A DNA stretch of 64,000 nt from Dallia pectoralis (GCA_029465975.1 CM055757.1:1-64000); one strand, 5' to 3'. Counted from the stretch's first letter, positions 51,265-62,136 are shown. Made by a program: numbers and translations. The notes: a model not told the origin generated them from the letters alone.

Positions 51265-51658
51265 TGTTAACGGTTTTTATTTCCCATAAAACCATTTTTA
51301 CATTTCACACCAGCCCACATCAGGCACCGCTGAAAAACAACAAAAAACCCCATCAAACAAAAACCTTCATTTCAAACCCAACCCTTCATAACCAATACAC
51401 AACCAAATAACACCCCACACTTGTAATCCCACCCTGCATGAGTAACCCCACCATTTTAAACAACCCCACCCAGTTGCAACACAAACCCACATCAACCCCA
51501 ACATTCACCACCAATACAAAACCCAAAACAAACACACTTGTTTATCCCACCCCACAATAACACCACAACCCCACTGTTTACACCAAACCCACACACCCCT
51601 GTACAGACCAAACACCGAACCCCACAATATTTCAATCCCACATCACCCCCAGAGTCCC

Positions 51659-53199
51659 TCATGTCCCCCCCTCGGCAAACACCAACTCTGTCCCTTGTGA
51701 TGCCTTGGGGGTCCCAGTCTCAGACCCTCCCGACATCGGGTCCCCCACCCCGGCAAAAGCCAGCTCTGTCCCCTGGGCCGTCTTGGGGGTCCCAGTTCCC
51801 GAGCCTCCTGGCGTCAGGTCCCCGCCCCCGGCAAAAGCCAGCTCTGTCCCCTGGGATGCCTGGTGGGTCCCAGTACCCTCCCCCACAACCATCTCAAAAG
51901 CGAAATTCTTGGCCTCAAAACCAAAGGCCTTTGGGGTGATCCCCCCCTCCCCCTTCTCTGTGCTGGCCGTGCTCTGCCCAGCAGCATCCGCTCCCAAACC
52001 TCCCCTGTTCACTCTTTTTACCTTCCCGGCACTCACCCCAGTTACTCCCCTCTTTGCACCCACACTCGCCCTCTTCTTCCTGGGCAAACTGTAGTTGGGC
52101 ATTTCCCAGAACTCTTCCACCGGGGTGACCTCCACTGCCTTTATCCCTGCCGACAGCTCTCTTAGCCCGGCCAGAGCCTCCTGCAGTACCCCTTCAGCCT
52201 CTGCCGGCCTCTCCTCAGGTGGTGTTTCCTCCACCTTCTCCGCCACCTCCTCCATCTCCTCCACCACATCTGCGGGCACCACGCCCTGAGGTCCCACCGC
52301 CTGCTCCTGTTCTTGGGGCTCCTCCCCCGCTTGTTTCTGGGGCACCTCCCCTGCCTGCTCCCGTTCTTTGGGCTCCGCCCCCGCTTGTTCTTGGGGTTCC
52401 TCCCCCCTTTGCTCTTGGGGCTCCGCTCGCCTCTCATGCCCTCACCTCCTGCAGCCTCCGCGTAGGTCCTCCTGCGCCTCGGGCATGCTGCAACCAGATG
52501 CTCCTTCGAGCCACACGGTCTGCATGTCTTCGGGGCCGGACAGCTGTTGACCAGGTGCTGGTCCGACCCGCACCTATGGCAGCGACGCCCCTCACACGCC
52601 GCTGCTTTGTGCCCCATCTTCTGGCACCGGCTGCAAAATGACGGCTGGCCGGTGTAGTACAGTGTGCCCCCATCATCACCGATGGAGAACATGGCCGGGA
52701 GGTGGTGGTAGCCGTCCTTCCCGGCTGGATCCGGCTGAAGGACAACCCGGTACTGACTCCTCACCGTCCAGAAGCCATACGGACCCATTATGTCCCCCAT
52801 TCTTGCCTTCACCGTGCAGTACCCGGCCAGAAAACCCCTCACCACTTCTTCCCCCACGTTCGCATCATACATGCGGACGGTGACAACTCTCTCCCCCCCC
52901 TTTGAGAGGTCCACCACTCTGAAAAAGTTGAACGGCATGGTCTCTCCCGCATCCTTCACCTTCTTCGCCGCCTCCTCCATGTCCGCCTCCTTGAAGTAGG
53001 TGACATCAAAGGCGTTGTCACGGACATTGCCCTGTAGGCCCTTTACCACTGCCGGCGTAGCCTTCAAAGCCCCCAGCATCATCACCCTGGCAAACTGGTC
53101 CTGGCTCCAAATCTCCTCCCGAGCGCCTTTCCAATGGAAACGGAGGGTGTTTTTCATGGCCTTCCCAGGCACATCCCCCGCTCCATGTCCAACTGCCAT
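51659..53199 (-). pseudogene. K14 ORF1, frame-shifted by a small deletion
   Basis: Start at 53199 (MAVGHGAGDVPGK). The frame is open through the N-terminal domain and knuckles (CSRCQKMGHKAAAC, CHRCGSDQHLVNSC, CRPCGSKEHLVAAC). Relative to K5, roughly 25-30 bp are missing after GGEGMRGE (~52430), so the EPQEQ region and C-terminal ASQGTELAFAG motifs are read in another frame (52345-51659). Confidence 0.86.
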
Positions 53200-53283
53200 G
53201 GTGCTAGCCCTAAAACAGCCAAACACCAGGCCCGAAAACGAAAATTTTATAAAAATATATATATAATGAAGAACTAAGGAAAA

Positions 53284-53382
53284 GCGCACGTCGCGCAAAG
53301 AAAAACCCGGTATAAAGACCGTATTTGAAAACTAGGAAAATGTTCTGCCTTTTGTCCCATACACCGCACGACTAAAAGGCAG
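53284..53382 (-). promoter_or_regulatory. K14 leader hairpins
   Basis: Hairpin 1 (53345-53382) has stem CUGCCUUUU/AAAAGGCAG, fully Watson-Crick where K5 has one G-U. Hairpin 2 is at 53284-53296. Confidence 0.75.
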
Positions 53383-53425
53383 GACCAACAAACTCCCCCA
53401 AACTTCTCCAGTCTCCAAGCCGTAA

Positions 53426-53464
53426 ATACTACATTTGATCTTAGCCAAAAGGCCGAGAAGCGAT
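53426..53464 (-). pseudogene. U2 snRNA 5' part (nt 1-39)
   Basis: Nt 1 at 53464, with the branch-recognition GTAGTA ending at 53427 and one substitution (AAATG for CAAGTG region: acatttgatc). With an intact upstream region behind it, this half-gene could still start transcription into K14. Confidence 0.9.
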
Positions 53465-53742
53465 AACCCACAAATGGGACCCTGTTGACGCCGGGACCCC
53501 GGGGGGCTCCGAGGTGGGCCGCGTGCGACCGACGGAGGTCCGGCATCTAGAGACAATAGTGACGTCCCCCCTGAAAGAGACTTACAGACTTAGAGACAGA
53601 CAGACAGACAGACAGACATGGTGGCTCATTTCTCTTGTAACAACATACTAGGGCTCTGCCGGAAGCAAAGCCCTTCCAAAAAATGAGTTGAACTCATTAG
53701 TGTTCCTCTCCACGGAAGTCTTTAGTAAAAGGCGAAAAACTT
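53465..53742 (-). promoter_or_regulatory. U2 upstream region next to K14
   Basis: As in unit A with a shorter (CAGA)n. The only complete upstream region that directly precedes an inserted element. Confidence 0.58.
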
Positions 53743-54209
53743 GTGCGTAAATTGAAGAGAAAGCAGAGTTTTGATTTCGGACAAAGTGAAGGGGTCGAGA
53801 AACACTCGTTCAGTGCCAGACACAGGCCTCGTGGATTTGTGAGTGAGTGAATGAACAAATGAGGGCATGAGTGAGTTGGTGACTAGTTAGTTGAGTGACT
53901 AGTCAAGTCACCGAGTGAGAGACTGGGCACACACACACACACAGACACAGTGATTTAACCAAAATCTATTTTTTTTATTTTTTTATTTTTTTTTAAGTAA
54001 AACGGAGGGAAAAAATTCCACACAGAACACAGGTCGTTGAGCAAATGACAGGACGGGGAAAAAAGTGCACACAGTTGTTATTATTATCATCCTCTTGCTA
54101 CTAGGGATACGCATTTACCTACGTGGATACTCACCTCTCTCGGCTACTAGGTCACCACTTGTGTTCCTTCTTTTTGTTGTGGCTGTTGTTGTTTTTGACA
54201 GGTCAAAGA
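53743..54209. repeat. U2 spacer and 3' flank
   Basis: Standard spacer with a short CA run and A-interrupted poly(T), like the unit at 37558. Confidence 0.86.
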
Positions 54210-54362
54210 TGGTGCACCGTTCTCGGAGGTACTGCAATACCGAGTCGATGCGTGGAGCGGACGGAGCAAGCCCCGCTTCCGACTCCCTGTTGGAAAAATC
54301 CATTTAATATGTATAGTCCCCCGATGGGGGACATATCAGATATTAAACTGATAAGAACAGAT
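54210..54362 (-). pseudogene. U2 snRNA 3' part (target of K15)
   Basis: U2 nt ~39 to the end. K15 adjoins as gaacagat|gatgattgaatg. Confidence 0.91.
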
Positions 54363-54931
54363 GATGATTGAATGTGTTTATTTACATCTCCAAAACACCA
54401 TGCATACAACCATTTACTCTCAAATAACCCACCACCGCACCCACCGCTGATACTTTTCATTACCGACCTCCTACATTGATCAAAACAAAACAAAAACAAA
54501 AACGGAAACATTGCATTTATAGGCTTCCAAAATGGAGGCTGCAAACTAAAACAATTATTTAGAAAACCCCACCACCAATCCCTCCAGTAATGCAGCCTTA
54601 CCCAGCCTTTTCATCCCTTTGCACAAAAACAAACAAAAGGAACCGTTTCCAATGGGGAGACCAAACCAAACCCAAAAACAAAACAGTCAAAGAGGCCTCA
54701 AAGAGGCTCGACCTTTCCCGAAACCAAGGGTATTTTCCCAAGGAGGCGGCAAACTAAACAATTTCTATTTCAATGAAAAGAACAAAATACAACACAATCC
54801 CAAAAACAAAACACACAGGGGAGCATCTTCCCACCCCCATCACACTTTTACCCCCTTATTTAGCCCTAACCATATCCAAAACAAAAAACTCTTACCCTAA
54901 CACCTAAAACCCTCACTTACCACCTACCTGC

Positions 54932-57474
54932 TCACACTAGCCCTAGACCCCCTTTCCACCTCTCCCTAGCTGCGTGCTGTCCCCACTTCCTCTCTTCTCT
55001 CTTCATTCTCGCCCTCAATTCCCCTTCCACTCTCCTCACCATTCCCTCCACCCCTATATCTCTCCCTGTCTTGACCAGCTGCTGTCTGGCGTCCCACAGC
55101 CCTTGTTTGAAAAGGCTGATGATCAGCCAGAGCAACAGCCTATCCCTATCTGTGCCCCCCACACCCCCTACACCCTTCTCAACCCGTGTCCATGTCAACA
55201 CAAAATCCCCTCTCAGCCTGCCTAACAGCCCCTGTGCCCTCGCCCATACCACCCCGGCAACAGCACAGTCCCAAAAAGCGTGGCGCAAAGTCTCCTCCCT
55301 GCCACACGCCTGTCTCGGACAGGTCGGGGATCGCGACAAGCCATGCCGGCACATGATGGAGCGCACCGGCAAGGACTTGTGGAGGCATAACCAGTTCAGG
55401 TCCTTGAGCCTGTTGTCCAGACCCTTCACCTGTACTCCCTCCCAGTCCGCCACTTCCAGGAATCAGCAAGCCCTACACCCCTGCGTCCGCCCTAATGGCA
55501 GCCGCCAGGGGCTCCTTGTACAGAACGAAGAGGAGGGCCGAGAGCGGGCATCCCTGCCTGACCCCAGATTCGAGGTCAAGAACGTCACCTAAGTGGCCGT
55601 TCACGCTAACCCGGCACCCCGCTCCAACGTATAAAGTACGGACCCATCCTATAAACTTCTCCCCAAACCCTAATCTACCTAACACCCTGAAAAGAAACGT
55701 TCTATTCACGCGATCAAAGGCTTTCGCCTGATCAAGCGCTGCTACCATTATCGGCAGACCTCTATCTTCTACCCAGGCGATGGAGTCCCTGATCAACTGC
55801 AGGTTCCATCTAATCGAGCAGCCCTCTACCCCGCACGTCTGATCCTCATGGACGACGTAGGGAAGGGCTGTGCGCAGTCTGTCCGCTAGGACTTTTGCCA
55901 AGAGCTTATAATCTACGCACAGCATCGTCAACGGTCGCCAGTTGGCGAGGTCCGTGGCGTCCCCCTTCTTGAAAAGAAGTGAGAGGATGCCCACGGCCAT
56001 CGACTTCCCCGGGACCCCCGTCTCGAGGATGGCCTTCAAGACTTCAAGGACGGCCGGTCCAAGTGTACCCCAAAACTTGAGGTAAAACTCAGCCGGCAGC
56101 CCATCCATCCCGGGGACCTTCCCTTTACCCATCCTCCTGAGAGCGCTCTCCACCTCACCAAGGGAGATCGGAGACTCCATCGCCTCTCTAATGTCCTCCG
56201 GCACTTGCCGGGACAAGTGTTCTAAAAACACAGTTCCCTGCTCTACGTCTACAACCCTCTCCTGAAAGAAATCGCGGAAGTGGTCCGTTGTAACCCGGAC
56301 CATTCCTTCCGGCTCCCTAACTACACTCCCTGTCCTTTCTTCCCTAACCCCGAACATTACCTTCCTACCCTGTCTGACCCTGACCGACTTAAAGAACGCA
56401 GCGGAACAAGTGTCGTTGTGTTCAATGAAACCGCTATGGGCCCGCTCTAGGAAGGAGCGAGCCTTCTGCTCATGCACCTTCCTGAGCTGTGCCTTAAGGG
56501 CAGTGGATCGCTCCCAGTTGACCGACCCGCCGAGGTTGCCTGCCTCGTATTCCAGTTCGAGCAACCTTTGGAGCCGATCCATCTCCCGCCTCTCCTCCCT
56601 TTTTGCCCTCCTACAAAACCCTATTATAAACCTCCTCGCCCTATCCTTTACTAGTTCCCACCACTCCAACACCCCCTCACACATCGACTTGAGACCCTCC
56701 TGCCCCCGATAGAAGTCAATGAACGCTTCTACAAAAGCTCGCTCCTCCAGTACCTGCTTGTCCAACATCCAGTACCCCCTACCGAAGAGGCCAGCAGGAG
56801 TGCCCACCTGCAGGAGCACCCTGTCGTGATCCGAGAAGAACACAGGCAAAAGCCGCCCAGACAACCGACCCAAGGACCTCGGTACAAAAATGTAGTCTAG
56901 CCTCCTCGCGACCCCCCGGGAGTTGCGCCACGTGGGACCAGCCATCGCCGGGGTTGAGTGCAGGCCACCATCCACCAACCCATGGCTAGCCATGAGCCTT
57001 TTGATGGCGCCTGCACTGGTATCTCCCCCCGCCCCTAAATCCACATTGAAATCCCCCCCCACTACCAGACGTCTATTTGTGGCACACAGCGGCGACAGAC
57101 AGTCTACCATCTCCCTCCTGTCCGCCGCCAACTGTGGCCCGTACACCCCAACTAACCTATACCTACACTCCCTTAATGTGATATCCACCCCCAACACCCT
57201 CCCCGGCATTACCACAAAAGTGCCCTCTACCTTCACCTCCCTATTCCCGAACAAAATCCCTACACCTGAAGAGTGAACCCCCTATCCCCCACACTGACTC
57301 CCCCTTGTCCCACTCTCTCCTGAACCTACTCACATCCCCCCCATCTCTAAGGTGAACCTCCTGGAGAAAACAAACATCAAAACCCAACCCCTCTAAAAAC
57401 CCCAAAACCGTCCTCCTTTTTAGTTTATCCCTCAACCCTCTGACATTCAAACTAACAAAGGTGGTTTTAGCCAT
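54932..57474 (-). pseudogene. K15 ORF2, RT catalytic region deleted
   Basis: The N-terminus (57474, MAKTTFVSLNVRGL) is separated from the rest by a frame change at ~57250, a C-run difference from K10. The long frame 57254-55473 has GGDFNVDLG, RLDYIFVPRS, the RT entry GKVPGMDGLPAEFY, ALDQAKAFDRVN and GVRQGCPLSALLF. At ~55450 it jumps from the GGL-encoding sequence before the YADD box straight to WEGVQVKGLDNRL, losing ~335 residues by comparison with K10. The C-terminal CPRQACGREETLRHAFWDC is retained. No RT activity is possible. Confidence 0.87.
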
Positions 57475-57518
57475 TTATAAAGAAACCAAAAAGCACTCAG
57501 ACAACACAAACAGGAGGC

Positions 57519-59063
57519 TCACCTGATGCTCCCCCGCTCCCTTACTCCTTCCAGGGCAATGAAACCACCCGCCCCCACGGGCACAGGTGCGTCCCTGTCC
57601 GAAAGGGGCCCCTCCTCACAGAGTAAGGACACCTCACACCCTTCCCCCCCACCCCCAGAGTCCGATGCCCAGGACGCCGGGATGGGGTTGGAGACGGTCG
57701 CGCCCTGTAACCCCGGGCCCTCTCCTGACCCCTCTTCTCCTGGGGGAAGCTCCCCCCCAAAGTCTGATGCCCAGGACGCCGGGATGGTGGTAGCGACCTC
57801 CTGGCCCTCCATATTCTCCTGTGGCCCCCCCGATGGGGTTACAACCACCTCTTGCGTCGCAGCCACCTCCTGCGTCAGAATGTCCATCTCCTCCAACTGG
57901 CTGTAGGTTATGGAGCCTTGCGTTAGCCTGGGGGCCGCGTCCCCCCCACAGACCTTCTCCCCCATCGCCCGCTTTCCTGCCCCTTCCGCGCTCCCTGCGC
58001 TTTCCTGTGCTTCTCTCTCCTTCCGCTTCGCGTGCTTCTTCTTCCCAGTGTAGGGGGCAGCCTCGGCACCCGATGTTGTTGCCACCTCAGCCGCTCCCCC
58101 CACCACCTGCAGGCCCTCCACCATTTCCCTCATTGCCGCCACGCACGTGAGGGATGCAGCTTCCGCCTCATCCGCCCGTGCCTTGGGGACCGCGGCCCTC
58201 ACCTCCGGCGCTGCTCCTTCTCGCTCTCCACCCCCAGCGCCCGCCACACTCGGCCCAGGGACTCCTTCTGGCCTTTTTTCCCTGGCCCTCTCCGGGGCGT
58301 CCTTCTCCTTCCTCCCTGCTGCCTCGGCGTAGGACCGCTGTCTTGTTGGGCACTCCCGGAACAGGTGACTCGTGCTCCCGCAGCCGTGGCACTCCTTAGG
58401 CACACGGCAGTCTTTCGCCTCATGGTCCATGCCTTGGCAGAACCGGCATTTCTTGGCCCCACACTCCGCTGTCATATGCCCGTAGGCCATGCACTTCTTG
58501 CAAAACGGCGGCTGCCTTGCATAGAATAAGTAGCCCCGATCTGACCCCAGTGAAAAGTGGGCCGGCGGGTGCTTGAAGCCATCCATCCCTCCCTGGTCTG
58601 GCCTCAGCAACACCTGGAACTGTCTACGACCATTCCAGACGCCCAGTGAGTTCAGCTGGTTCCTCGCCCCCGACGTCACATCACAGTACCGTCCCAGGAA
58701 CGCTGCCAATGCCATGTCCGACACGTGAGGGTTGAACATATGGACCGTTATCATCCTAAAGTTCGTCTTGGACAGACTTGTCACTTGGAAAAAGGACATC
58801 GGCCTCTCGCCCCCGACCGCCTTTGCCCTCTCCAGCACTTCGTCGTGCATCCTTTCAGTATAGAAGGTGACGTCATAGGATGCCACCATCGCGTTCCCCT
58901 GCATGCACATGATCTCCGGCACCTTCAGTTTCAGGGCCCCCAGCAGGACCGTCCTCCCAAACGTGTCCACCGGCATCCTCCCTTCGTCCTCCTTCTTCCA
59001 CCCGAACCTTATGGTGTTTTTAATTCCGGTCCTAGGGACCGCCCCACCGTCATAATTGGCCAT
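57519..59063 (-). CDS. K15 ORF1: gag-like CCHC protein, intact (514 aa)
   Basis: Start at 59063 (MANYDGGAVPRTG), as in K10. N-terminal domain NTIRFGWKKED, YDVTFYTERM, FQVTSLSKTNF. Knuckles are CKKCMAYGHMTAEC, CRFCQGMDHEAKDC and CHGCGSTSHLFREC. The C-terminal half carries two copies of an IPASWASDxGG motif and no ASxGTExAFA motif. The frame is fully open although ORF2 downstream is dead, so it could still supply ORF1 protein in trans. Confidence 0.87.
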   Translation of the reverse strand: MANYDGGAVPRTGIKNTIRFGWKKEDEGRMPVDTFGRTVLLGALKLKVPEIMCMQGNAMVASYDVTFYTERMHDEVLERAKAVGGERPMSFFQVTSLSKTNFRMITVHMFNPHVSDMALAAFLGRYCDVTSGARNQLNSLGVWNGRRQFQVLLRPDQGGMDGFKHPPAHFSLGSDRGYLFYARQPPFCKKCMAYGHMTAECGAKKCRFCQGMDHEAKDCRVPKECHGCGSTSHLFRECPTRQRSYAEAAGRKEKDAPERAREKRPEGVPGPSVAGAGGGEREGAAPEVRAAVPKARADEAEAASLTCVAAMREMVEGLQVVGGAAEVATTSGAEAAPYTGKKKHAKRKEREAQESAGSAEGAGKRAMGEKVCGGDAAPRLTQGSITYSQLEEMDILTQEVAATQEVVVTPSGGPQENMEGQEVATTIPASWASDFGGELPPGEEGSGEGPGLQGATVSNPIPASWASDSGGGGEGCEVSLLCEEGPLSDRDAPVPVGAGGFIALEGVRERGSIR

Positions 59064-59090
59064 TTTCCAAAAAATGCCACCAAAAACAAA

Positions 59091-59178
59091 GCGCACGTCG
59101 CGCAAAAATAAATAGGGTATAAAGGTAGCTAATCACGCTTCCACCTGTGCCCCATACACCGCTCGGCTACAGGTGGAA
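59091..59178 (-). promoter_or_regulatory. K15 leader hairpins
   Basis: Hairpin 1 (59139-59178) has stem UUCCACCUGU/ACAGGUGGAA with the CGAGCGG loop variant. Hairpin 2 is at 59091-59103. Confidence 0.74.
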
Positions 59179-59228
59179 TACTCAAAAGGAAGCGTCTCTC
59201 CCCCTCTGGCCACTCTCCGAGCCGCAAC

Positions 59229-59716
59229 TTGTGCGTAAATTGAAGAGAAACCAGAGATTTGATTTCGGACAAAGTGAAGGGGTCGAGAAACACTCGTTCA
59301 GTGCCAGACACAGGCCTCGTGGATTTGTGAGTGAGTGAATGAACAAATGAGGGCATGAGTGAGTTGGTGACTAGTTAGTTGAGTGACTAGTCAAGTCACA
59401 GAGTGAGAGACTGGGCACACACAGTCACACACACACACAGTCACACACACACACACAGTCACACACACACACAGTGATTTAACCAAAATCTATTTTTTTT
59501 TTTTTTTTTTTTTTTGTAAAACGGAGGGAAAAAATTCCACACAGAACACAGGTCGTTGAGCAAATGACAGGACGGGGAAAAAAGTGCACACAGTTATTAT
59601 TATCATCCTCTTGCTACTAGGGATACGCATTTACCTACATGGATACTCACCTCTCTCGGCTACTAGGTCACCACTTGTGTTCCTTCTTTTTGTTGTTGTT
59701 TTTGACAGGTCAAAGA
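59229..59716. repeat. U2 spacer and 3' flank
   Basis: Standard spacer with an expanded CA/CACAGT microsatellite (~59416-59474). Confidence 0.86.
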
Positions 59717-59869
59717 TGGTGCACCGTTCTCGGAGGTACTGCAATACCGAGTCGATGCGTGGAGCGGACGGAGCAAGCCCCGCTTCCGACTCCCTGTTGG
59801 AAAAATCCATTTAATATGTATAGTCCCCCGATGGGGGACATATCAGATATTAAACTGATAAGAACAGAT
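59717..59869 (-). pseudogene. U2 snRNA 3' part (target of K16)
   Basis: U2 nt ~39 to the end, without the 11-nt deletion seen in the K11 unit. Confidence 0.91.
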
Positions 59870-60129
59870 TGTTAAAGGTCTTTATTCCCACAAAGACACT
59901 TACAAAAACTATACAGTGGCCCACACCGGGCACTACTCAAACACCACCAGTAAACAAAAAAACCCACATCACAACTACCAAACAAAACCACCTCTTCCCT
60001 AAACCCTCACTCCCCACACCCAACACAGCCCCAAACACCCTTCAACAACCCCTACCCCTTCACCAACAACGAAAACCACACAAAACCACCAACAAACCCC
60101 ATCCCCACCCAAGTCCTTCAAGTTCCTCC

Positions 60130-61879
60130 TGTCCCCCCCCGGCAAATGCCCTCTCGGTCCCTGCAGATGCCTGGGGGGTCCCAACCCCCGCCTCTCCCGC
60201 CATTGAGTCCACAAAGTCTGCGGGTGTGAAACCCTCCACCTCCCTTGAGCCAGCCTCCTCCTGCGTGACCCCGACTCCCCCACTTCCAACCACCCTCTTG
60301 GCTGCCTTCCCCCCCTCCCCCCTGGACACACCCCCCTCCATGCCCCCACTCACCCCCAGACCAACCCCCGTGCCGACCCTAGGAACCCTCTTCCTCTTTG
60401 GCACGCTCAAGTTCCTCGGCTCTGCTGGCATTCCGCCTGCGAGCTCCTCAGCCCGGCAAGGGCCTCCTCCAGAGCCCCTTCCCTGGGTCTCTCCCCCAGC
60501 GGCGTCTCCTCGACCCGCTCCTCCTGATCTTCCTCCTCCTCATCTTCCATTTCCTCTTCCTCCTCATCATCCTCCATCTCACCCTCCGCGGGCACCACCT
60601 CCTGGGGCTCCTCCCCCGCTTGCTCCCGAGGCTCCTCCCCCGCTTGCTCCTGGGGCTCCTCCCCCGCTTGCCCCTGGGGCTCCTCCCCCGCTTGCTCCTG
60701 GGGCTCCCCTGCATGCTCATGGGGCTCCGGCCCCCCTTGTCTCCCACTCCTGCCTCTTGCTCCCTCTCCTCCAGCGGCCTCCGCATAGGACCGCCTCCTT
60801 TTTGGGCACTCCCGCACTAAGTGCCCCGTCGCACCGCACTCGTGGCACGCCTTTGGGGCCGGACAGCTGTTGGCAAGGTGCTTGTCCGACCCACACCTAT
60901 GGCAGCGGCGCCGCCCCTCACACGCCGCCGCTCTGTGCCCACTCCTCATACACCGCCTGCAAAACTCAGGCTGGCGTGCATAGTAGAGGGTCCCCCTCAC
61001 CCCACCAATGGCGAACATCGCCGGCAGGTGCCGGTACCCGTCCTTCCCCGCAGGGTCTGGCAGCAGGCCCACCTGATACTGCCTCCGCCCCGTCCAAAAC
61101 CCGTACTTGTCCCTTATATACCGGGGTCCTGCCCCCACTTTGCACCACCCGGCCAGGAATCCCTTCACCGTCCCGTCCTCCACCTCCGGATCGTACATGC
61201 GAATCGTTAAAACCCTGGATCCCCCTCTCGACATGTCCGTCACCTGGAATAGGCCATATGGCCTCGTCGTCCCCGCGTCCTCTATTTTCTTAAACACCTC
61301 TTCCATTTTCGCCTCCGCAAAAAAGGTTACGTCAAACGACGACTCCAAGAAACCCCCCTGCAGGCACTTCACCACGCTGGGTCCGGTCTTTAACGCCCCC
61401 AGGAGCATGTCCCTGGCGAACTGATCCCGGTCCCACGGCTCCTCATCCGCTCCCATTCCCCGCCACTGAAAACGGAGGGTGTTTTTCATCCTCCTCCCGG
61501 TCTCCTGGCCCCCCATCTCCGGGCCCCCCATCTCCGGGCCCCCCGGCTCCGGGCCCCCCGCTTCCGGACCCACAGCTCTCACACTCACGCTTGAGAGATC
61601 CGTCGCATCGAACAGATTGTGGGGACTGGTCTGGCCGGCCTCCACTATCCTTCTCTTGGTTGCCTCCTTGTCCGCCTCTTTGTGGAAATTGACCTCATAA
61701 GCCTGGTACTCCACGCACCCGGCTAGGCCTGAGACCTCCGTCCGTGTAAGCTTCAGAGCCTCCACCACCATGCTCCTTGAAAACTTTTCCCGGTCCCAGC
61801 AATCCTCCAACCCTCCTTTCCACTGAAAGCGGAGGGAGTACTTTTTCGGAACACCCCCCGCTTCAGGACCAGCCGCCAT
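60130..61879 (-). pseudogene. K16 ORF1, homopolymer frameshifts
   Basis: Start at 61879. Two N-terminal domain copies with a shorter GPEPGG linker than K11, three knuckles and EPQEQAGE repeats, all open to ~60446. There one c is missing relative to K11 (gagctcctcag for gagctccctcag) and the frame breaks. A second one-base difference lies in the C run at ~60135, just beyond the terminal ASAGTERAFAGGG. Both could be sequencing errors, in which case the protein would match K11. Confidence 0.8.
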
Positions 61880-61962
61880 GGTGCCGGCTAGAAAAGGCCA
61901 CGCACCAGGCCCAAACGAAAACAAAAATGAATAAACTAGGAGAAAAGAGAAACTAAATATAT

Positions 61963-62069
61963 ACGCACGTCGCGCAAACCAAACAATGGCATAAAAGCCC
62001 TAATCCAGAAAACACACCGAAACCGTGATCCCCTCCACCTGTGCCCCATACACCGCACGACAACAGGTG
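61963..62069 (-). promoter_or_regulatory. K16 leader hairpins
   Basis: Same as K11: hairpin 1 at 62036-62069; hairpin 2 at 61963-61975 with a G-U closing pair. Confidence 0.72.
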
Positions 62070-62136
62070 AACAAAGATCCGGCGTCGCTCTCCAACGTCT
62101 CCCTCCACAAACTCCAGTCACTCTCCGAGCCGCAAC

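Larger units (their letters stand above)
51265..53425 (-). mobile_element. K14: ORF1-only element precisely inserted in U2
   Basis: Same subfamily as K5 (near identical), but here both sides are U2: the 5' flank ends GTAGTAT (53426) and the 3' flank begins ATCTG (51264). Target duplication is 0-2 bp. This is the clearest record of what a clean insertion looks like. Confidence 0.92.
54363..59228 (-). mobile_element. K15: Keno-like LINE with intact ORF1 and deleted ORF2
   Basis: 4.9 kb, same family as K10. 3' end AATAAACACATTCAATCATC at the U2 site, ~570 bp 3' UTR, leader start at spacer junction 59228. ORF2 has a large internal deletion removing the YADD box. Confidence 0.89.
59870..62136 (-). 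mobile_element. K16: ORF1-only element, near-identical to K11
   Basis: Differs from K11 by scattered substitutions and small indels. It sits next to K15 just as K11 sits next to K10. Leader start at spacer junction 62136. No ORF2. Confidence 0.87.
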
